From Coprothermobacterota bacterium (GTDB taxonomy: Bacteria; Caldisericota; JANLFM01): 5,950 bases of DNA. The stretch spans positions 1 to 5,950 of the forward strand of contig JAPLHX010000326.1 in assembly GCA_026389415.1 (NCBI GenBank), read 5' to 3'. Position 1 is the stretch's first letter. Every line of letters begins with the position of its first letter. The translations under genes and the position numbers were made by a program. The notes below the pieces were generated by a model. The model was not told the origin of the DNA. It saw nothing but the letters and a program-made list of their open reading frames with translations, and searched no databases. This document shows, piece after piece, positions 1 through 5,228 of this stretch.

Positions 1-551
1 TCCGGGAATCCGCCGCGAACCAGGTCCCGCACCTCTTGCAGGATCTCTTCCGAGGGCCGGCTGCGTTCCCGCCCGCGCAAATAGGGGACCACGCAATAGG
101 TGCAGAAATTGTCGCAACCCAGTGTGATGTTGACATAGGCCCGCACGGACGCTTCGCGCTTGTAGGGAATAGGCAAAGGAGGGCGCTCGAATGGAAGCCC
201 GCGCTCCTCCAGCAACGCGGTCAAGCGGGTGGGAAACGCCTCCAGCTCCTCCGGACCGCTCACCATGGCCACTTCCGGCTGTCGGGAGAGATCATGACGC
301 ACTCGCGCAGCCATGCAACCGGCTACAATCACTAGTGCGTTTCGCTTGGCGGTGGGTCGTGCGCGCAGCTTACCTAAAAAGGAGCGAACCTTTTGTTCAG
401 CATTGTCCCGCACCGAGCAGGTATTTAGAACTACCAAGTCCGCATCCGCCAAAAGGGAGGGTTGCAAGCCGTGCGCCTCCAGCACGCCGACCAGGAATTC
501 GGAATCGTGCACGTTCATCTGGCATCCATAGGTTTTCAGGAAATAGTTCAC
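1..551 (-). CDS. miaB: MiaB, tRNA-2-methylthio-N6-dimethylallyladenosine synthase (3' part cut by window edge)
   Basis: Radical-SAM methylthiotransferase that adds a methylthio group to i6A37 of tRNAs reading UNN codons, using two [4Fe-4S] clusters in the cytoplasm. Reading from a GTG at 551-549, the first 183 codons are open to the window edge. The N-terminal UPF0004 domain carries three cluster cysteines: C10 in KTYGCQMN, C45 in NTCSVR and C79 in AGCMA. The radical SAM motif follows as GCDNFCTYC (C146, C150, C153), with the family-typical PYLRGRERSR after it. These blocks fit MiaB better than MtaB or RimO. The rest of the radical SAM domain and the TRAM domain lie outside. The GTG start is fixed from upstream by an in-frame TAG five codons earlier. 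Only a weak AGGAT, 9 nt before it, could serve as ribosome binding site. The B. subtilis protein has a longer N-terminal extension that is absent here. The gene follows the spoVS pair, as in Bacillota, but behind a terminator. Confidence 0.95.
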   Translation of the reverse strand, partial: MNYFLKTYGCQMNVHDSEFLVGVLEAHGLQPSLLADADLVVLNTCSVRDNAEQKVRSFLGKLRARPTAKRNALVIVAGCMAARVRHDLSRQPEVAMVSGPEELEAFPTRLTALLEERGLPFERPPLPIPYKREASVRAYVNITLGCDNFCTYCVVPYLRGRERSRPSEEILQEVRDLVRGGFP

Positions 552-570
552 GATTCTATCATCCTACAGA

Positions 571-607
571 ACCTAAAAGCTGAGGAGGTCCCCCTCAGCT
601 TTTAGGT
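571..607 (-). terminator. Intrinsic terminator after the spoVS pair, probably bidirectional
   Basis: A perfect 15-bp inverted repeat (arms 571-585 and 593-607, ACCTAAAAGCTGAGG and its complement) encloses a 7-nt loop. The inner stem AGCTGAGG/CCTCAGCT is flanked by AAAA on one side and TTTT on the other on both strands. This is the usual look of a bidirectional Rho-independent terminator. It begins 16 nt past the stop codon of the distal spoVS gene and is the only clear terminator in the window. The U run is only four long, so some readthrough into miaB is plausible. Confidence 0.85.
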
Positions 608-623
608 CTGGCTTTTGGAAGGG

Positions 624-896
624 TCAGCTCGGTTTGCGCGGCTCGACGATCAACTTGATGGCGGTTTTTTGCGCCCCTTCCACTTCCACCTGGACAAAAC
701 CGGGGATGCAAATCAAGTCGATAGTGTCACCCTCCAGGAATTTGCCCGCGATGGCGATCGCTTTCACCGCCTGGTTGACCGCTCCGGCGCCAATCGCCTG
801 GATCTCGGCATGCTTGTTCTCGCGCACCGACCCGGCAATCGCCCCGGCCACGGAATGGGGATTGGAATTTGCAGATACTTTCAGTATGTTCGACAT
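624..896 (-). CDS. spoVS: SpoVS family protein, distal copy (90 aa)
   Basis: Small Alba-like SpoVS protein. In B. subtilis SpoVS affects progress through sporulation and cell division, and the fold resembles that of nucleic-acid-binding Alba proteins; the molecular activity is not settled. The whole product matches the 86-residue family with no internal gap: LKVSANSNPHSVAGAIAG at the start, QAIGAGAVNQAVKAIAIA in the middle, IDLICIPGF, and AIKLIVEPR at the end, then a four-residue RKPS-type tail. This copy keeps the family's usual IGAGA segment and is closer to B. subtilis SpoVS than its upstream neighbour. The ATG lies 4 nt after the upstream copy's stop. A GAGG overlapping that copy's last codons gives a ribosome binding site about 7 nt from the ATG, so translation is likely coupled. 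A strong terminator follows at 571-607. By hand the two copies share about 48 of 82 aligned residues. Confidence 0.93.
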   Translation of the reverse strand: MSNILKVSANSNPHSVAGAIAGSVRENKHAEIQAIGAGAVNQAVKAIAIAGKFLEGDTIDLICIPGFVQVEVEGAQKTAIKLIVEPRKPS

Positions 897-900
897 GTTC

Positions 901-1161
901 TTACCTCGGCTCGATCATAAACTTGATGGCTGACCGTGGTGATCCGTCAATCTCCACTTCGACGAATATGGGGACGCAGATCAAGTCAATGCCGTTGGAT
1001 GCGACATACCCCCGTGCGATGGCAATGGCTTTGATGGCTTGATTTACCGCTTTTGGTCCAATGGCTTGTAGGTCGGCATGCTGAGCCTCCCTCACGGTAT
1101 TTGCTACCGCCCCCGCGACCGCTCGTGGATTCGATGTCGCCGCAACCTTCATGATTGTCAT
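901..1161 (-). CDS. spoVS: SpoVS family protein, proximal copy (86 aa)
   Basis: SpoVS/Alba-like protein of exactly the length of B. subtilis SpoVS (86 aa). It shows MKVAATSNPRAVAGAVA, QAIGPKAVNQAIKAIAIARG, IDLICVPIFVEVEIDG and a C-terminal AIKFMIEPR. The middle segment reads IGPKA where the family, and the distal copy, normally has IGAGA. This difference could affect ligand or nucleic acid contacts, but that is inference. The start at 1161 is preferred over an in-frame ATG three codons later, because a GAGGAGG lies 7 nt upstream of it. The gene sits 41 nt after ymdB and has a candidate promoter of its own in that gap. The adjacent second copy points to local duplication and divergence. Confidence 0.94.
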   Translation of the reverse strand: MTIMKVAATSNPRAVAGAVANTVREAQHADLQAIGPKAVNQAIKAIAIARGYVASNGIDLICVPIFVEVEIDGSPRSAIKFMIEPR

Positions 1162-1168
1162 GTCCTAT

Positions 1169-1175
1169 CCTCCTC
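1169..1175 (-). promoter_or_regulatory. Strong ribosome binding site of the proximal spoVS
   Basis: GAGGAGG on the minus strand ends 7 nt before the ATG at 1161. It is one of the best Shine-Dalgarno sequences in the window. It selects this ATG over the later one at 1152, which has no such sequence in front of it. Confidence 0.8.
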
Positions 1176-1196
1176 GATACGAGCTTTGCAGTGGAG

Positions 1197-1225
1197 ATTG
1201 TATCACAGGTGTCCAGCCATCTGAA
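1197..1225 (-). promoter_or_regulatory. Candidate sigma-A-type promoter for the spoVS pair
   Basis: On the minus strand TTCAGA (1225-1220, four of six matches to TTGACA) is followed after 17 bp by TACAAT (1202-1197, five of six matches to TATAAT). A TG one base before the -10 box gives an extended -10 (TGATACAAT). The -35 part lies in the last codons of ymdB. Transcription would start near 1190, leaving a leader of about 30 nt with the AGGAGG site. In B. subtilis spoVS is reported to depend on sigma H; I did not recognise a sigma H site here. Seen by eye only. Confidence 0.4.
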
Positions 1226-1988
1226 ACCGCTCGATGGAGAGTGCGCGGCCGGTGGTTTCGTCTAGCACCAGCTTGATACCGCAGAGGCGGTTGTCCTTGC
1301 TGGCAACATCGAACCGAATCGGCAGAGCAGTGAGATAGCGCTCCACGATCGCTTCCTTGTTGACGCCAATCACCGAGTCGAAAGGGCCGCTCATGCCGAT
1401 GTCCGTGATGTAGGCTGTTCCACCGGGGAGGATTCGCTCATCAGCGGTTTGGACATGGGTGTGGGTACCGCAGACCGCAGAGACCTTGCCGTCCAGAAAC
1501 CAACCCATCGCCACTTTTTCGGAGGTGGCTTCGGCGTGGAAATCCACGATGATGGTCGAGGTGATCTGCCGCAGGGATTCAATCTCTTCCAGGCCCCGGC
1601 GGAAGGGGCAATCCACCGCTTCCATGAACACGCGACCCAGCAGGTTCACGATCCCGATTCGGATCTGCCCGGAATACCAAACGTAGGAACCATAGCCGGG
1701 AGTATCCGGTGGATAGTTCGCCGGGCGAATCAGCCGTGGCTCGCTGGGCATGTAGGGGATGATCTCCTTTTGTTTCCAGATGTGATTCCCACTGGTCAAG
1801 ACGTGGATCCCTAAGCGAAACAGTTCTTGGGCGATGGGAATCGTTAAACCGTTCCCGCCGGCGGAATTCTCCGCATTGGCGATGATCAGATCCGGTACGA
1901 AATCCTCCACCAATCGAGGCAACAATTCTTTGACCAGTTGGCGGCCGGGTTTGCCGATCAAATCGCCGATGAAAACGACTTTGAGCAT
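1203..1988 (-). CDS. ymdB: YmdB-family metallophosphoesterase (261 aa)
   Basis: Cytoplasmic dinuclear-metal phosphodiesterase. The B. subtilis homologue hydrolyses 2',3'-cyclic nucleotides (and cAMP in vitro), and it affects biofilm versus motility gene expression. The length (261 aa) is close to the B. subtilis protein. Metal and active-site residues are all present: D9 in IGDLIGKPG, E40 in ANAENSAGGNG, N68 and H69 in TSGNH, H151 in VDFHAEATSEK, and H176 and H178 in CGTHTHVQTAD. The family blocks GTAYITDIGMSGP and SVIGV follow. The ATG shares one base with the rny stop codon (TAATG), and no Shine-Dalgarno sequence precedes it, so translation probably depends on ribosomes finishing rny. Pairing with RNase Y fits a role in RNA turnover, since RNA fragments with cyclic phosphate ends are plausible substrates; that link is inference. 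Confidence 0.96.
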   Translation of the reverse strand: MLKVVFIGDLIGKPGRQLVKELLPRLVEDFVPDLIIANAENSAGGNGLTIPIAQELFRLGIHVLTSGNHIWKQKEIIPYMPSEPRLIRPANYPPDTPGYGSYVWYSGQIRIGIVNLLGRVFMEAVDCPFRRGLEEIESLRQITSTIIVDFHAEATSEKVAMGWFLDGKVSAVCGTHTHVQTADERILPGGTAYITDIGMSGPFDSVIGVNKEAIVERYLTALPIRFDVASKDNRLCGIKLVLDETTGRALSIERFQMAGHL

Positions 1989-3517
1989 TATTTGGCGTAA
2001 TCCGTGGCTCGAATTTCCCGGATCACTGTGACCTTGATTTGTCCGGGATAGACCATCTCCTGTTCCACTCGCTTGGAAATATCATGGGCCAGCTTCACCG
2101 CACCCACGTCGTCGATCTGGTCGGGTTTGACCACAATCCGGATTTCCCGTCCGGCTTGGATGGCATACGCCTTCTCCACGCCAGGGAAGGAATCCGCTAC
2201 CGATTCCAGCGTTTGCAAGCGCTTGATGTATGTCTCCAGGCTTTCGCGCCGGGCACCAGGGCGGGAGGCGGAGATGGAGTCCGCCAGTTGGATCAATACC
2301 GGATAGATGGATTTTTGTTCCACATCGTCATGGTGGGCGGCCACGGCGTGGACCACTTCCGCATTTTCGTTGTACTTGCGCAAGAGATCCGCCCCCACGA
2401 CGGCATGCGGCCCTTGCACCTCGTGACTCACCGCTTTGCCGATGTCATGCAGCAACCCTGCCCGACGGGCGGTGGTGGCATCTACTTTCAGTTCGGCGGC
2501 GATCAAGGATGCCAGGTAGGCCACTTCGAGGTAATGCTTAAGCACGTTCTGGCCATAGCTCGTGCGGTAGAATAACCGACCGAGCATCCGCACCAGGTCG
2601 GGGTGTAAACCGCGCACGGAAACTTCCAGCACCGCTTGCTCCCCCTCCTTCTTGATGGTGTCTTCCACTTCTTTCTGCGCCTTTTCCACCATCTCTTCAA
2701 TCCGGTCCGGATGGATCCGGCCATCCACGATCAGCTTTTCCAAAGCGATGCGTGCGATTTCCCGACGCACTGGGTCAAAGGCGGACAGCGTGACGGCTTC
2801 CGGGGTGTCATCGATCACCAAGTCCACGCCGGTGATCGTTTCAAAGGCCCGAATGTTGCGGCCCTCACGGCCAATGATTCGACCCTTCAGATCGTCGGAG
2901 GGAATGGGCACCACAGAAACGGTGGTCTCGGTGGCATGATCGACGGCGGTCCGTTGAATGGCGGCGACAATAATGTCGCGGGCTCGATCGTCGGCTTCCT
3001 CGCGTACCAGGTCCTCCATGTCCTTCATCCGTTTGGCGATGTCGTGCTGGTATTCTTCCTCCACATTCTTTAAGAGGATTTGCTTGGCCTCATCCACCGT
3101 CAGCGTGGAAACCCGCTCCAACTCTTTGCGCGTGTCCAACACCAACTGATCCGACCGTTCTTTTTGGCGGGTCAGTTCCTGCTCCTTGTTGGTGATATTG
3201 CGTTCTCGTTTTTCCAGGTTGTCCAAGCGACGGTCGAGTGTTTCTTCTTTTTGGGTAACCCGTTTTTCTAGGCGCTGGATTTCCGTTCTTCGCTCGCGCA
3301 GTTCACGATCGGTTTCGCTGCGCAGGCGATGCACTTCATCCTTGGCTTCCACCAGGGCTTCTTTCTTTCTTGTTTCTGCTTCCTTCTTGGCGTCTGCCAA
3401 CAACTGTTGGGCGGTGATCCGCGTGCTGACCGCTTGACGTTTTGTCAGAACCAAGGGGATCAGGTAACCGATGGCCAGCCCAGCAATCAGAGCCAACGCG
3501 ATCCAAAGATAAATCAT
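1988..3517 (-). CDS. rny: Ribonuclease Y (509 aa)
   Basis: Membrane-bound endoribonuclease that starts mRNA decay by cutting single-stranded A/U-rich sites with 5'-monophosphate preference. It stands in for RNase E in many Gram-positive bacteria. Domains in order: a single N-terminal membrane segment (about residues 2-24); a long charged coiled coil rich in K, E and R (about 35-190); a KH RNA-binding domain with GRIIGREGRNI (about 212-222); an HD phosphohydrolase domain with H328, H357-D358 in LLHDIGKA, HH at 395-396 and D413; and a C-terminal region ending ATDYAK. The B. subtilis protein is 520 aa, so this one is full length. The ATG at 3517 opens directly on the membrane segment. Its ribosome binding region (AAAGGGATGAG) is held in a hairpin described separately. 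The gene lies 42 nt after recX and shares one base with ymdB. The segment is likely cotranscribed from recA, as no terminator is visible between them. Confidence 0.97.
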   Translation of the reverse strand: MIYLWIALALIAGLAIGYLIPLVLTKRQAVSTRITAQQLLADAKKEAETRKKEALVEAKDEVHRLRSETDRELRERRTEIQRLEKRVTQKEETLDRRLDNLEKRERNITNKEQELTRQKERSDQLVLDTRKELERVSTLTVDEAKQILLKNVEEEYQHDIAKRMKDMEDLVREEADDRARDIIVAAIQRTAVDHATETTVSVVPIPSDDLKGRIIGREGRNIRAFETITGVDLVIDDTPEAVTLSAFDPVRREIARIALEKLIVDGRIHPDRIEEMVEKAQKEVEDTIKKEGEQAVLEVSVRGLHPDLVRMLGRLFYRTSYGQNVLKHYLEVAYLASLIAAELKVDATTARRAGLLHDIGKAVSHEVQGPHAVVGADLLRKYNENAEVVHAVAAHHDDVEQKSIYPVLIQLADSISASRPGARRESLETYIKRLQTLESVADSFPGVEKAYAIQAGREIRIVVKPDQIDDVGAVKLAHDISKRVEQEMVYPGQIKVTVIREIRATDYAK

Positions 3518-3556
3518 GTTCTCATCCCTTTCATCTATAGTTAGGGATGAGCGAAC
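3518..3556 (-). promoter_or_regulatory. Inverted repeat masking the rny ribosome binding site
   Basis: In the recX-rny gap the minus-strand RNA can fold CUCAUCCCU (3551-3543) onto AGGGAUGAG (3529-3521), a perfect 9-bp stem with a 13-nt loop. Skipping a 2-nt bulge (CG, 3553-3552), three more pairs form between GUU (3556-3554) and AAC (3520-3518), reaching to the base before the rny ATG. The 3' arm contains the only Shine-Dalgarno-like sequence of rny. There is no U run after it, so it is not a terminator. It could be a translational operator, an RNase processing site, or a DNA dyad bound by a repressor; the sequence alone does not decide. Confidence 0.55.
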
Positions 3557-3559
3557 CGA

Positions 3560-4021
3560 CTAGCGCAAAAGCTCTTGCAGGACTTGGTGGATTGTGGACG
3601 CGGAGAATCCCTTACTCTTCAGGTAATTCCCCACTTTGGCATAGCGCTGCGACGTGGGCGGGAGGGAGCGCCACTTCTTGGCAGCCAATCGATAAGCCGC
3701 CGGCGGCTCTGCCTCGGCCAGACAGGGTTCCACCAAGGTTTCAATCAAGTCCTCGGCCACCTTCCGTTGGCGCAATTCGTGCTTAATAATGAACCCCCCA
3801 CGGGGGACCACTTCCGTCCGATGATACAGCCACATTTCCACGAACCTTTTGTCATCCAAGAGTCCCAGCTGCTCCAGGCGATCCAGAATTTGCGATTGCA
3901 CTTCTTGCGAAAAGCCCTTTCGGGCCAGAAGATCGGCCACCTCTCCCCTGCTGCGGGGGCGAATCTTCATGAAGTGTGTCGCGGCTTTCAGTGCCTGGTG
4001 ATATTCCTCGGTTTCGCTCAT
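3560..4021 (-). CDS. recX: Regulatory protein RecX (153 aa)
   Basis: RecX binds the RecA-DNA filament and modulates it, usually limiting strand exchange and RecA ATPase. The product is a small basic, all-helical protein made of tandem three-helix repeats. It shows the typical RPRSRGEVADLLARKGF (about residues 21-37), then LEQLGLLDDKRFVEMWLYHR (about 49-68) and PRGGFIIKHELRQRKV (about 73-88). A third, weaker repeat, with YLKSKGFSASTIHQVL, ends the protein. Two starts are possible: GTG at 4030 directly after the recA stop (156 aa), or ATG at 4021 three codons later. I chose the ATG because AAGTGA 5 nt before it is a weak Shine-Dalgarno, whereas the GTG has none. The gene lies 9 nt or less behind recA, so both come from one transcript and recX translation is probably coupled to recA. 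Confidence 0.93.
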   Translation of the reverse strand: MSETEEYHQALKAATHFMKIRPRSRGEVADLLARKGFSQEVQSQILDRLEQLGLLDDKRFVEMWLYHRTEVVPRGGFIIKHELRQRKVAEDLIETLVEPCLAEAEPPAAYRLAAKKWRSLPPTSQRYAKVGNYLKSKGFSASTIHQVLQELLR

Positions 4022-4030
4022 CTCGTTCAC

Positions 4031-5062
4031 TTAATCGAGGACCCCGGGTGCCTCCTCTCCGATGGTCAGGGGCAACTTGGCCCCGCTAAAACTCGTACGA
4101 ATCTTATCCTCCAGCTCCTTGCTCAGCTCCGGGTGCTCTTCCAGATAGGCCTTGACGTTCTCGCGTCCCTGGCCCAGGCGCATGTCGTTGTAGGAGATCC
4201 AGGCACCGCTTTTCGCCAACAATCCGCTAGCTAGTGCCAGATCCATGATGCAACCCACCCTAGAGATCCCCTTGCCGAAAATCAGGTCGAACTCAGCCTG
4301 CCGAAACGGGGGAGCCAGCTTGTTCTTAACCACTTTGACCCGAATCCGGGCTCCGACTACATCGTTCCCGACTTTGATCGTGTCTTGACGTCGCATTTCC
4401 AAGCGAACGGAGGCGTAAAACTTCAAGGCTCGTCCGCCAGGAGTGATTTCGGGATTGCCAAACATCACACCCACTTTTTCGCGCAGTTGGTTGGTGAAGA
4501 CTACACAAGTGTTGGAGCGGGAGATGGCTCCGGTTAACTTACGCAAGGCTTGAGACATCAGGCGGGCTTGCAATCCGATGTAGGCGTCCCCCATCTCGCC
4601 ATCCAATTCTGTTTTGGGCACCAAAGCAGCCACCGAATCGATGGCCACCACGTCGATAGCTCCGGAACGAACCAGCATTTCCGTAATATCCAATGCCTGC
4701 TCGCCCGAATCGGGTTGGGAAATGTATAAATCGTCGATGTTCACTCCCAGCGCACGGGCGTAGGTTGGATCTAGGGCATGCTCGACGTCGATGAATGCGG
4801 CCTTTCCGCCCAATTTTTGGGCTTCGGCCATGATTTGGAGGACCAATGTGCTCTTGCCGGAGGCCTCCTGCCCGTAAATCTCGGTCACGCGTCCGCGCGG
4901 AACCCCCCCCACCCCCAGTGCCAGATCCAAAGTCAATGCCCCGGTGGGAACAACATCCACGTTCATGTGGGTCGATTCCCCCAAACGCATGATCGAACCC
5001 TTGCCAAACCGTTTCTCAATTTGGGTCAACGTGATGTCGAGTGCTTTTTCGCGTTCGTCCAC
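4031..5062 (-). CDS. recA: Recombinase RecA (343 aa)
   Basis: DNA-dependent ATPase that forms filaments on single-stranded DNA, carries out strand exchange in homologous repair, and stimulates LexA self-cleavage. Motifs on the 343-residue product: KRFGKGSIMRLG (18-28), Walker A GQEASGKST (64-72), Walker B VVAIDSVAAL with D142 (about 138-147), DNA-binding loop 2 with NQLREKVGVMFGNPEITPGG (191-210), and ALKFYASVR (212-220). Length matches B. subtilis RecA (about 348 aa). There is no long acidic tail. The true start is the GTG at 5062: an AAGGAG lies 5 nt before it, and the resulting N-terminus (DEREKALDITLTQIEK) aligns with other RecA proteins. An in-frame ATG 15 codons upstream (5107) has no such site and overlaps the likely promoter. 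Oddity: Walker A has Q65, A67 and S71 where GPESSGKTT is usual. recX follows directly. Confidence 0.98.
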   Translation of the reverse strand: MDEREKALDITLTQIEKRFGKGSIMRLGESTHMNVDVVPTGALTLDLALGVGGVPRGRVTEIYGQEASGKSTLVLQIMAEAQKLGGKAAFIDVEHALDPTYARALGVNIDDLYISQPDSGEQALDITEMLVRSGAIDVVAIDSVAALVPKTELDGEMGDAYIGLQARLMSQALRKLTGAISRSNTCVVFTNQLREKVGVMFGNPEITPGGRALKFYASVRLEMRRQDTIKVGNDVVGARIRVKVVKNKLAPPFRQAEFDLIFGKGISRVGCIMDLALASGLLAKSGAWISYNDMRLGQGRENVKAYLEEHPELSKELEDKIRTSFSGAKLPLTIGEEAPGVLD

Positions 5063-5067
5063 AGGAT

Positions 5068-5073
5068 CTCCTT
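5068..5073 (-). promoter_or_regulatory. Ribosome binding site that sets the recA start
   Basis: AAGGAG on the minus strand, spaced 5 nt from GTG at 5062. It supports the GTG start and argues against the longer in-frame ATG at 5107. Confidence 0.85.
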
Positions 5074-5096
5074 CCACAGAAGTTTCGATTTTGATT

Positions 5097-5125
5097 ATTT
5101 TACACACAATTTCACTGGAATGATA
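5097..5125 (-). promoter_or_regulatory. recA: Candidate recA promoter
   Basis: TAAAAT (5102-5097) is a five-of-six match to the sigma-A -10 box and would start transcription near 5090, about 28 nt before the recA GTG. At 17 bp upstream the -35 position reads TATCAT (5125-5120), a poor match to TTGACA. The promoter may therefore be weak or activator-dependent. The palindrome at 5126-5143 abuts the -35 position. Confidence 0.4.
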
Positions 5126-5143
5126 CCGGATCGACCGATCCGG
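5126..5143. repeat. 18-nt palindrome upstream of recA
   Basis: CCGGATCG and its complement CGATCCGG are separated by 2 nt (AC), giving near-perfect twofold symmetry next to the -35 position of the candidate recA promoter. This is the layout of a protein operator. It does not match the classical Bacillota SOS box (GAAC-N4-GTTC). As RNA it could form a 7-bp stem with a 4-nt loop, but no U run follows, so an intrinsic terminator for rsgA is less likely. The remainder of the 166-nt gap (5063-5228) holds nothing else I can support. Confidence 0.45.
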
Positions 5144-5228
5144 ACTCTGGCATCCCGCGGTCTAGGGAGAAATGATCAGGGGCTGGAATGCTTTTGCGGC
5201 ATTGGGCACCTGGTTCCTACGATGTTTT

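Noticed and set aside
571..607. Perfect 15-bp inverted repeat as the end of a mobile element
   Set aside because: It has terminator geometry (A run, GC stem, T run) just after a stop codon; there is no second copy, target duplication or transposase.
2039..2575. Plus-strand open frame (178 codons) inside rny
   Set aside because: It is antisense to the HD-domain region of rny, and its product is compositionally odd with no recognisable domain.
3521..3551. recX-rny inverted repeat as an intrinsic terminator
   Set aside because: The 3' arm is followed by AAC and the rny start codon, with no U run.
3575..4234. Long plus-strand open frame (219 codons) across recX and recA
   Set aside because: It is antisense to two well-supported genes, shows no family motif, and has no ribosome binding site I could see; it reflects the codon bias of the minus-strand genes.
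5126..5143. Palindrome as rsgA terminator
   Set aside because: No U run follows, and it touches the recA -35 position; an operator is at least as likely.
5186..5206. AATGC/GCATT inverted repeat downstream of rsgA
   Set aside because: It has only a 5-bp stem with a 7-nt loop and no U run, within chance expectation.
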